Assembly (NCBI GenBank): GCA_910585155.1
Contig: CAJUEC010000023.1
Location: 1-37,244, forward strand
Length of the DNA: 37,244 nucleotides
Reading direction: 5' to 3'
DNA from: an uncultured Oscillospiraceae bacterium
GTDB taxonomy: Bacteria > Bacillota > Clostridia > Oscillospirales > Oscillospiraceae
Shown here piece after piece: positions 31,831-37,244 of the stretch. The position numbers were made by a program, and so were the translations under genes. The notes under the pieces are model-generated. The model did no database searches, was not told where the DNA came from, and worked only from the letters and a program-made list of their open reading frames with translations. Position 1 is the stretch's first letter. Every line of letters begins with the position of its first letter.

Positions 31831-33974
31831 TGCAGCTGCCCTCCTGCCACCGGGGGCGCCACCCCTTCGATCAGATAGGCCACCTTTCGATACGCCTCGC
31901 TCTGCTTTAACGCGGCTACCGCAGGCTCCTCCGGCGGGAATTTGCTCAGTATCCCTCGGATCTGCTCCGCCATAGCCCTCAATTCCTCGGAGGGGTTCTT
32001 CAGCTCCGGGGTATTGTTGATTAAAAATTCCACCATGTCCTTCACACCCTCACAGACGGCCAGGCCCTTCCGCAGCAGCCGCACATAGCCCGCCGCGTTC
32101 CCGGCGTCCAGCGCGTCGAAGGCCTGGGCGCAATAAAAACCGAAGCGGTGCAGCGGCGGCAGCAAAAGCAGGTTTTCTCCATTTAGCGCTTTCTCCGCGT
32201 AGCACACCGGCAGATACGCTCTTTCCAGCTGCACAAAGGCCCTGGACAGCAGCAGCCCGGTCTCTCCGTCAATCTCCTTCCACGGGCACACCTTCAGCGC
32301 CGCTATGCTCAGGCCCCGGGCCCATCCCAGCTCCTGCGCACTGTCAGGGAGCTCCCTTGCCCCCACCAGCCGCACCAGGCCGTACAGCTCATCCCTATCC
32401 TGGGCGATGCCCCCAGCCAGAATGTCCATCCGCTCTATGGCCAGCGGTCGGCCTGCCAACGGGAAGCCCACCCCGCACCGCAGCGCGTGGGCCAGCGCGT
32501 GGGGCGGCAATGCTTCCAGCTTCTCCACCTCGCCCAGCAGCACCTCCAGAGCAGAGGCATCCTCCGTCCCCAGCATTTTTGCCGCGATCCCCAGCTCGCA
32601 CCTGTTCTCCAGGGGCAGAAACGCCGCATAGGCGTGGCGGACCACGTCCGCCTCCGTCTCCTCGGAACGGATAAACGCCCCTTCAAACATCCCCGCACCC
32701 ACCTGGAGGAATCTGGCGCGGCGCTGATCCGCCCGCTCTTGGGTGGGCGCCGCCTCGTTCATCTCCTCCCAAAGCCGCAGCAGCAGGGGGGCGGTATCCA
32801 CTTCAAAATGGCTGTACAGGTTGCAGAGGTTCCGCGCACAGTCCCCCGCCTGCTTGGCGTCCAGCTCCCGCCCGTTGAAGGTCTCCATCAGCCGCAGGCA
32901 TTTCTCCGGCTGCTTCTCGTGGAGATAACCGGAGGCCAGCACGGTGGCCACGCTGAGGCGGCTGTGGGAATCAGCCTTGTTCAGAGAACTGGCCAGAATG
33001 TCGCTTCGATTGAACCGCCCAGCCTCATAGTCGCTCACTCCCTGGAGGTACATCTCGCCCCAATATATGCTTTGGGCGTAATCATCCTTATTCCAGGCGT
33101 TCCCAAAGGCAAAATACGCAATCTCCACCCGGACGAAAATGGATTCCGGGAACATCGTTTCCGCTTTGTCAATCCATTCTTCCAGCTCCGACAGCTTGTT
33201 CGCGATGGCATAGCGCACCGCGTAGCGGTAGATGGGCCCGCCAAACAGCTCCCATTGGGACCACCTCTCCTCGACCCCAGCCATGGCCCGGCGGAGATAG
33301 TCCCCCTGCTCCGGCAGGTTGTCCCCGGATTCAATGCACTGGGTTAAAATAATTAAATTGTCCGGATCCTGTTCCAGCTGCTTGCGCAGCAGCTCCATGT
33401 TCCGCGCCTGCTTCGCCTTCTGACTCACTGCATCCTGGTAAATATACCCATCGTGATGAAACAGGCCCCCGCGGATCAGCATGGTGCGCAAATCACCCCT
33501 GTAGGGCCAGTGCTCGTGGATAGTCCCCTCATACCTGACCCCTGTGGACAGGCGCAAAAAGCGCACGGCCAGGAAATCCGCATATCCCCCGCCCATTTCC
33601 AGGTCTGCGGTGTTGTAGTTGCGAATCACCACCGAGGCAAAATCAAAGTCCCGGTTTGTGGTCAAAAATGCGACATATCCCTCAATGTTGGAATCCATCC
33701 ACTCGTCACAGTCGATGGTCATGTACCAGGTGCCGGAGCAGCGGTCCATCACCGCGTTGCGGGCGGCGGAGAAGTCGTTGATCCAGGGAAAGTCAAACAA
33801 AATATCCGCGTACCGCTCCGCCACGGCCCGGCTGCCGTCATCGGAGCCGGTATCCGCCATCACCAGTTCGCACGGTATGGCGTCCCGCAGGGGCTGGAGG
33901 GATTTCAGGCACCGCTCCAGGCAGCGGATTTCGTTTTTAAAAATGATGCCGATGGATAACAAGGGGGTTAACAT
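31827..33974 (-). CDS. Family 2 glycosyltransferase with long C-terminal helical repeat region
   Basis: The 715-residue product starts with a family 2 glycosyltransferase domain (about 1-230): LLSIGIIFKNEIRCLERCL, DTGSDDGS at 41-48, and the metal-binding DCDEW at 88-92. The remaining 480 residues are mainly amphipathic helices, probably TPR-like repeats, a layout frequent among glycosyltransferases next to flagellin genes in Clostridia. It is the first gene of the island, right after flagellin, so it is the best candidate for attaching the first sugar to flagellin. ATG 33974 is chosen over the frame opening at 34067 because AAAAGGAGAG precedes it and the earlier part runs through hairpins. 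Confidence 0.9.
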   Translation of the reverse strand: MLTPLLSIGIIFKNEIRCLERCLKSLQPLRDAIPCELVMADTGSDDGSRAVAERYADILFDFPWINDFSAARNAVMDRCSGTWYMTIDCDEWMDSNIEGYVAFLTTNRDFDFASVVIRNYNTADLEMGGGYADFLAVRFLRLSTGVRYEGTIHEHWPYRGDLRTMLIRGGLFHHDGYIYQDAVSQKAKQARNMELLRKQLEQDPDNLIILTQCIESGDNLPEQGDYLRRAMAGVEERWSQWELFGGPIYRYAVRYAIANKLSELEEWIDKAETMFPESIFVRVEIAYFAFGNAWNKDDYAQSIYWGEMYLQGVSDYEAGRFNRSDILASSLNKADSHSRLSVATVLASGYLHEKQPEKCLRLMETFNGRELDAKQAGDCARNLCNLYSHFEVDTAPLLLRLWEEMNEAAPTQERADQRRARFLQVGAGMFEGAFIRSEETEADVVRHAYAAFLPLENRCELGIAAKMLGTEDASALEVLLGEVEKLEALPPHALAHALRCGVGFPLAGRPLAIERMDILAGGIAQDRDELYGLVRLVGARELPDSAQELGWARGLSIAALKVCPWKEIDGETGLLLSRAFVQLERAYLPVCYAEKALNGENLLLLPPLHRFGFYCAQAFDALDAGNAAGYVRLLRKGLAVCEGVKDMVEFLINNTPELKNPSEELRAMAEQIRGILSKFPPEEPAVAALKQSEAYRKVAYLIEGVAPPVAGGQLQ

Positions 33975-34006
33975 GGCGTATCTCTCCTTTTTGCTCTGGG
34001 GCGCAC

Positions 34007-34037
34007 GGGGAAGGTGTTGAAGCTCAACCGCTTCCCC
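34007..34037 (-). promoter_or_regulatory. Hairpin in the leader of the glycan operon
   Basis: GGGGAAG (34007-34013) pairs with CTTCCCC (34031-34037), with an inner GTTGA/TCAAC stem and a 3-nt loop. It lies between the flagellin terminator and the ribosome binding site of the first glycosyltransferase. No U-tract follows, so it may stabilise or stall the transcript rather than end it. Confidence 0.5.
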
Positions 34038-34050
34038 ATACGTCCCACAA

Positions 34051-34084
34051 AGAACGGGGGCGGGCAAGAGCCCGCCCCCGTTCT
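34051..34084 (-). terminator. Terminator-like hairpin downstream of flagellin
   Basis: A perfect 15-bp stem (34051-34065 with 34070-34084), very GC-rich with a 4-nt loop, is followed on the minus strand by TTGTGGG; with the final CTT of the stem this gives only a weak U-tract. It lies 177 bases after the flagellin stop. Termination may be partial, leaving read-through to supply the glycan operon, for which I see no clear promoter of its own. Confidence 0.7.
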
Positions 34085-34106
34085 GCGCGTTGGGCTGATG
34101 GTGCTG

Positions 34107-34256
34107 TATGCGGCTATCCTCGCGGCGTTGTCACGCTCGGATTGGCCGCATAGCCGGGTCGCTTTCCCTGCAACTCGGGCAAAACCCGCGTCGCTATGCG
34201 GCGCTGGGCTTTCGCCCTCGCTTCGGTCCAAGCTCCCCTATGCGGCTATCCTCGCG
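34107..34256. repeat. Intergenic repeat cluster downstream of flagellin
   Basis: An 18-base direct repeat TATGCGGCTATCCTCGCG occurs at 34107-34124 and 34239-34256. Between them an inverted pair around GCCGCATAG (34145-34153) and CTATGCGGC (34194-34202) can form a hairpin extended to 10 bp. The direct repeats and the inverted pair share the same GCGGCTAT core. This may be a dispersed structured intergenic element; no gene is supported in it. Confidence 0.6.
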
Positions 34257-34260
34257 CTTC

Positions 34261-36048
34261 TTACTGCAGGAGCTGGAGCACGCCCTGAGGCACCTGGTTG
34301 GCCTGGGCCAGCATGGCCTGAGCGGACTGAATCAGGATGTTGTTCTTGGTGTAGGCCATCATCTCCTCGGCAACGTCGGTGTCGCGGATGGTGGACTCGG
34401 CATCCTGGATGTTCTCGGTCATGACGGACAGGTTGTTGATGGTGTGATCCAGGCGGTTCTGGGTGGCGCCCAGAGTACCACGCACGTCGGACACCTGGTT
34501 GATGGCGGCCTTGATCACGTCAACAGCCTTTGCGGCGCTGGCCTGGTCGGCGATGCTGATGGACGCCAGAGTGGTGCCGGCGGCATCCTTCAGGGAGGAG
34601 CAGTGCATATCGCCCAGGCTCACGTTCAGCTGGTTGTAGCTGTCGGCGGTGTCGCCGATCTGGAGGGTCAGGCCCTTGCCGTCACCCTTGGCGGGCTTGA
34701 CCTCAGAGGCCTTGAAGGTGCCGCCCATCTGGATCTGCTTCTGAACGCCAGCCTGAGTGGTCAGGTCGGCATCACCGTCATAGGTGCTCTTCTCCTGGAA
34801 GGTCAGCTTGTTATCATCCGTCTGACCCACAGTGAACATGGCGTTGTCCTTCGCCGCCACGGTCAAGCGGTCAAGGGCCTCGCCCAGGGCATCGCCGGTG
34901 GCAACAGCCTTCGCGTCGTCAAGCGCCCCATCCTCGTCCACCAGGTCGCTGATATCCACGGCCACGAACTTTTCGCCCGCCTTGCTGGCAGCCTGCAGCT
35001 GCTCCAGGGTCTCCTTCTTGCTGGCAAACACATAGGTGGTGTCACCAATGGTAATAGTTTTGCCGTCGGCGACATTGGCCTCGTCAATGGCTTCATCAGT
35101 TACGGTGTTAGCCAGGACATTGTCGATCTTGGCATTGCCCGGAGTAATGACCTGGGTGGCCAGGTTCACCGTGCCGCCTGCTTGATCGCTAGCATCCGTG
35201 CTGAAAACCTCAACATCATAGTTGCCGGCAAAGCTGTCCTTCGCGGTGGAAGCTTCCAGGGCGTCGTCGGTCATCTCAAACACCAGCTTGCTGCCGTCCA
35301 CAGTCACACTGTAGCTCACGCCGCTGATGTTGACCTCGTCATAACCGTCGGCAATGGCCTTAGCCAGGTCCGCGCCGGACAATTTCGCATCCTTGGCCAG
35401 GTTCACGCTGATATCGGTGCCGCCCACAGAGATGCCCACAGAGGTGGCGGCGGTGGAGGTGAAGGACACATTCTCCAGCTCCACAGTGAACTTGGTCTTG
35501 GTGGCCTCCTTGCCATCCACATGGACGATGGTGCTGGTACCGGCCGCACCAGCGGCCGTGCTGCCGCCGGCCAGGATGGTCAGATCGCCGCCGCCAGTAA
35601 CCTCGTACTTGGTGGAAGCGGCCTCCATGGAGCCGTCGAACAGCTTGATGCCGTTGAAGTTGGAGGAGTCGGCGATGCGGTCGATCTCGGAGCGCAGCTG
35701 CTTCAGCTCCTTCTCCATCTGGGCGCGGTCGGTGGTGTTGTCATAGGTGCCGTTGGCGGACTGGGTGGCCAGCTCCACCATGCGGTTGAGCATATCGTGG
35801 ACCTCGGTCAGAGCGCCCTCAGCGGTCTGCACCAGGGAGATGCCGTCCTTGGCGTTCTTCTGGGCGGTCTCCAGGCCGGTGATCTGAGCCCGCATCTTCT
35901 CGGAAATGGCCAGACCGGCGGCGTCGTCACCGGCGCGGTTGATCTTGTAGCCGCTGGAAAGTTTCTCCAGGTTCTTCTTCATGGCAGCCACGTTGTTGGT
36001 GTAGTTGCGGTAGGCACTCATAGCCATAATATTGTGCTGGATCCTCAT
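34261..36048 (-). CDS. Flagellin
   Basis: The 595-residue product is the flagellar filament subunit. The N-terminal D0/D1 region (about 1-170) starts MRIQHNIMAMSAYRNYTNN and has the typical LSSGYKINRAGDDAAGLAIS and DRAQMEKELKQLRSEIDRI. The C-terminal region (about 490-595) ends in AEEMMAYTKNNILIQSAQAM and then the usual QANQVPQGVLQLL. The middle (about 171-485) is variable, rich in Thr, Ser, Asp and Ala, and is the likely glycosylated surface. It is longer than minimal Firmicute flagellins of about 270-400. ATG 36048 is chosen because GAAAGGAAGC precedes it. Codons 2-7 contain the predicted target of the nearby guide RNA. The CsrA-like gene is upstream and the glycan island downstream. Confidence 0.97.
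   Translation of the reverse strand: MRIQHNIMAMSAYRNYTNNVAAMKKNLEKLSSGYKINRAGDDAAGLAISEKMRAQITGLETAQKNAKDGISLVQTAEGALTEVHDMLNRMVELATQSANGTYDNTTDRAQMEKELKQLRSEIDRIADSSNFNGIKLFDGSMEAASTKYEVTGGGDLTILAGGSTAAGAAGTSTIVHVDGKEATKTKFTVELENVSFTSTAATSVGISVGGTDISVNLAKDAKLSGADLAKAIADGYDEVNISGVSYSVTVDGSKLVFEMTDDALEASTAKDSFAGNYDVEVFSTDASDQAGGTVNLATQVITPGNAKIDNVLANTVTDEAIDEANVADGKTITIGDTTYVFASKKETLEQLQAASKAGEKFVAVDISDLVDEDGALDDAKAVATGDALGEALDRLTVAAKDNAMFTVGQTDDNKLTFQEKSTYDGDADLTTQAGVQKQIQMGGTFKASEVKPAKGDGKGLTLQIGDTADSYNQLNVSLGDMHCSSLKDAAGTTLASISIADQASAAKAVDVIKAAINQVSDVRGTLGATQNRLDHTINNLSVMTENIQDAESTIRDTDVAEEMMAYTKNNILIQSAQAMLAQANQVPQGVLQLLQ
36026..36040 (-). promoter_or_regulatory. Predicted TldR guide target in the flagellin start region
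   Basis: The coding-strand sequence CCAGCACAATATTAT matches the predicted guide TCAGCATAATATTAT at 13 of 15 positions. Both differences (positions 1 and 7) are C in the target against U in the guide, so rU:dG wobble pairing is possible. The bases immediately upstream, the place for a TAM, are ATGAGGAT, including the flagellin start codon. Confidence 0.6.
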
Positions 36049-36054
36049 TTTAAT

Positions 36055-36064
36055 GCTTCCTTTC
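36055..36064 (-). promoter_or_regulatory. Flagellin ribosome binding site containing a CsrA-type AAGGA motif
   Basis: GAAAGGAAGC ends seven bases before the flagellin ATG. It is the Shine-Dalgarno and also contains AAGGA, the core of CsrA sites (ANGGA). CsrA bound here would block ribosome loading, as known for hag in Bacillus subtilis. Confidence 0.6.
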
Positions 36065-36095
36065 AATAAAATGTTTTAGGGGTGTGCGGTGTAGG

Positions 36096-36120
36096 GCGCC
36101 GTAGCTTCCTTGCTCGGCGC
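36096..36120 (-). promoter_or_regulatory. Hairpin with AAGGAA loop in the flagellin leader (candidate CsrA site)
   Basis: On the minus strand GCGCCG (36120-36115) pairs with CGGCGC (36101-36096), and AGC (36114-36112) pairs with GCT (36105-36103) across one bulged A. This presents AAGGAA (36111-36106) in a hexaloop. GGA in a hairpin loop is the preferred CsrA target. It lies about 30 bases upstream of the AAGGA in the Shine-Dalgarno, a two-site layout like that of hag. Confidence 0.65.
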
Positions 36121-36227
36121 ATTGGGTGGAGCGCCGCCATTCCGGGAACCCGTGGCCACGGCTCCCCGGCCTCTTGGCGCGGGACTATATTCCAACCGGC
36201 CTAGGACCGGATGAAACCAAAATATCA

Positions 36228-36605
36228 TTACGGAGTGATCTCGTCCTCCCAAAAGGTGGGAATAATGCGGTCGAGCTGGGTGCGCAGGGCTTGCGCCGCC
36301 TCCGCGGCCCCGTCCCGCTCCAGCTGATCCAGCGTCTGCTTCATGACGCGCACAGCCCGCTCCCGGTCGTCATTCCAGGAAAAGTATCGGTCACGGCAGC
36401 GCCGGAAATGCTTCCCCGAGGGTGGAGCCAGACAGGCCGGGCGCGTACCGCCCTCCCGCTCCAGCAGCTCGCCCCGGACAATGGGAACGCTGCGGTCCGC
36501 CTCGATGGAGAGGTAGGCCCGCCCCCCGGCCACCCGGGAGAGCTGGACGACGGTGCTGTCGCCAATGGTCAAATACTCCTCTGGGAGGAGGGACAGCTTT
36601 AACAT
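36228..36605 (-). CDS. CsrA-like RNA-binding regulator with C-terminal extension
   Basis: The first 50 residues of this 125-residue product resemble CsrA: MLKLSLLPEEYLTIGDSTVV, then YLSIEADRSVPIVRGELLER. The two positions important for RNA binding in CsrA, Leu4 and Arg44, are present at exactly those numbers. Normal CsrA has 60-75 residues; here about 70 further residues follow (GKHFRRCRDRYFSWNDDRER onward), helical and unrecognised. CsrA binds GGA motifs in mRNA leaders and represses flagellin translation in Firmicutes. The gene lies between the TldR guide region and flagellin, 179 bases before flagellin. ATG 36605 is preceded by AAGGAGAT; the longer frame to 36791 runs through the guide RNA scaffold. 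No fliW gene is in the window. Confidence 0.75.
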   Translation of the reverse strand: MLKLSLLPEEYLTIGDSTVVQLSRVAGGRAYLSIEADRSVPIVRGELLEREGGTRPACLAPPSGKHFRRCRDRYFSWNDDRERAVRVMKQTLDQLERDGAAEAAQALRTQLDRIIPTFWEDEITP

Positions 36606-36664
36606 GGCAATCTCCTTAGTGCCGGTTTCAGCGCGGGATCCTTCCACGCAAATTACAATAAATG

Positions 36665-36851
36665 ATAATATTATGCTGAGTGGACTGCCCGCCAACCGGG
36701 CTTCGGGCTGCGCCTGTTTCCACAGGGTCACCCTCTCTTTTTCCCACCCGGCGGGTGCTGATTGGATCGGCAAATTCTTTTGCTCATCCAATCAACGCCC
36801 GCGCCCATGGGCATCCACCGCAGTCCCGCGCGGCAGTATGAAACAGCGTCA
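36665..36851 (-). ncRNA. Predicted TldR guide RNA: right-end scaffold plus guide
   Basis: Downstream of the TnpB-like gene the minus strand holds a long hairpin (17-bp arms 36802-36786 and 36767-36751 with one mismatch and one wobble, plus an inner GCAAA/TTTGC stem), then the hairpin CCTGT-GGAA-ACAGG (36726-36713), then GAA with GCCCG-GTTGG-CGGGC (36701-36687) and AGTCCAC (36686-36680). GAAGCCC, hairpin, GGGCAGTCCAC resembles, from memory, the right ends of IS200/IS605 tnpB elements, where the scaffold ends and the guide begins. The following TCAGCATAATATTAT (36679-36665) is the predicted guide and matches the flagellin start. The 5' end of the RNA is not known and may lie inside the protein gene. 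Confidence 0.6.
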
Positions 36852-37244
36852 AGCGGCGCCTGTCTCCTTCGTTTGACTGCGGAACTGGGCCAGCCCCATG
36901 TCCCGCAGGTTCTGGGCGGTATTGACCTCCCGGATGACAGCCTCGCCGCAGCTGGGGCAGATCCACCGCTTTTCATGGGTGGTCAGCTTCTCGTGCACAT
37001 GGCCGCAGCGGAAACAGGTCCTGGCGGCGGGGGCCAACCGGCTCACCGAGATGTAGGCCTTGCCCTGGCGCTCCAGCTTGTACTTGAGACAGGCCCGGAA
37101 CAGCCCGAAGCCGGAATCCATCACGCCGCCCTGCCTCAGCTTTTGGGACAGCTCCACCAGGTCGGTCTCCCTCACGCACACGGCGTCCCAGGCGTTGGCT
37201 ATCCGCCGGGATTCCTTGTGGATGAAGTCGCGCCGCTGGTTGGC
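36849..37244 (-). CDS. TnpB-like protein with altered RuvC residues (TldR candidate), C-terminal part
   Basis: The frame is open to the window edge, so only the last 131 residues are seen. They match the end of IS200/IS605 TnpB: RRDFIHKESRRIANAWDAV, then SGFGLFRACLKYKLERQGK, then the zinc ribbon CFRC...CPSC, intact. Two catalytic positions differ. The RuvC-II Glu of the usual VCVED is Arg (VCVRET; codon 37172-37170), and the last Asp of the usual DRDxNAA is Glu (IREVNTA; codon 36929-36927). Loss of both argues for a protein without nuclease activity that still binds guide RNA and DNA, as in TldR repressors, which are known next to fliC in enterobacteria and near oppF in enterococci. The alternative is a decaying transposon gene. 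The RuvC-I Asp lies outside the window. Confidence 0.75.
   Translation of the reverse strand, partial: ANQRRDFIHKESRRIANAWDAVCVRETDLVELSQKLRQGGVMDSGFGLFRACLKYKLERQGKAYISVSRLAPAARTCFRCGHVHEKLTTHEKRWICPSCGEAVIREVNTAQNLRDMGLAQFRSQTKETGAA

Noticed and set aside
33968..34231. Minus-strand frame of 87 codons between flagellin and the first glycosyltransferase
   Set aside because: It runs through two strong hairpins and the repeat cluster and has no ribosome binding site.
36049..36227. Sigma-28 (motility) promoter for flagellin
   Set aside because: I looked for the TAAA, about 15 bases, CCGATA pattern and did not find it. A TATAGT box near 36185 lacks a convincing -35. The promoter remains unassigned.
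36190..36700. Eight-base identity CCGGTTGG between the guide RNA scaffold (near 36695) and the flagellin upstream region (near 36190), considered as guide and target
   Set aside because: Eight bases are expected by chance in a comparison of this size, and the position lies inside the scaffold hairpin, not after its end.
1..37244. CRISPR array, prophage or integrase genes that could carry the island
   Set aside because: No regularly spaced repeats, phage structural genes or integrase motifs are visible in the window; the region beyond 37244 cannot be judged.

Overview
The window is high-GC DNA from what looks like a flagellated, peptide-fermenting member of the Firmicutes, probably the Oscillospiraceae/Clostridia group. 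That placing is inferred from strong AGGAGG-type ribosome binding sites, a lipoprotein-based Opp system, a Gram-positive style flagellin and overall gene content. No rRNA, tRNA or CRISPR array is visible.

Layout. (1) 1-1255, plus strand: the tail of a DUF4097-type gene, a 52-residue Cys-rich protein and a PspC-domain protein, closed by a strong terminator. (2) 1264-3215: monocistronic pepF (oligoendopeptidase F) with its own promoter and terminator. (3) 3221-11792, minus strand: an oligopeptide ABC transporter operon, oppA-oppB-oppC-oppD-oppF plus a small membrane protein, behind a near-consensus promoter and a leader of about 340 nt. Opp imports peptides and PepF cleaves them. OppC carries a seven-repeat RCC1-like propeller inserted in its first extracytoplasmic loop, and OppF carries a long helical insertion. 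(4) 12143-33974, minus strand: one tightly coupled operon of 18 genes (many ATGA overlaps) directly downstream of flagellin. It encodes glycosyltransferases, CDP-glucose formation (RfbF/RfbG), a UDP-galactopyranose-mutase-like enzyme, a split transketolase, an acetolactate-synthase-like ThDP enzyme, a DegT aminotransferase, GNAT, two FkbM proteins, an aldo/keto reductase, an APS-kinase-like protein beside a sulfotransferase-like protein, a PEP mutase fused to a cytidylyltransferase, and two radical SAM proteins, one also fused to a cytidylyltransferase. I read it as a flagellin glycan island whose glycan may carry CDP-derived branched deoxysugars and a phosphonate or sulfate group. (5) 34051-37244, minus strand: flagellin, a CsrA-like regulator and, running off the right edge, the C-terminal part of a TnpB-like protein.

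The most interesting part is the right end. The TnpB-like protein keeps its zinc ribbon, but the two RuvC catalytic positions I can see are changed (Glu to Arg, Asp to Glu). This fits the TldR family, nuclease-dead TnpB homologues that act as RNA-guided repressors. Downstream lies an IS200/IS605-like right-end scaffold. The 15 nt immediately after it (36679 down to 36665) match the start of the flagellin gene (36040 down to 36026) at 13 of 15 positions. Both differences are wobble-compatible, and both are synonymous third-codon changes when the guide is read in the flagellin frame (Ile-Gln-His-Asn-Ile). Between guide and target sits a CsrA-like gene, and the flagellin leader has a hairpin with AAGGAA in its loop plus a second AAGGA in the Shine-Dalgarno, the layout expected for CsrA control. 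The locus therefore looks like a two-layer flagellin control or switching module (RNA-guided DNA binding plus RNA-binding protein) tied to a flagellin and its own glycosylation operon.
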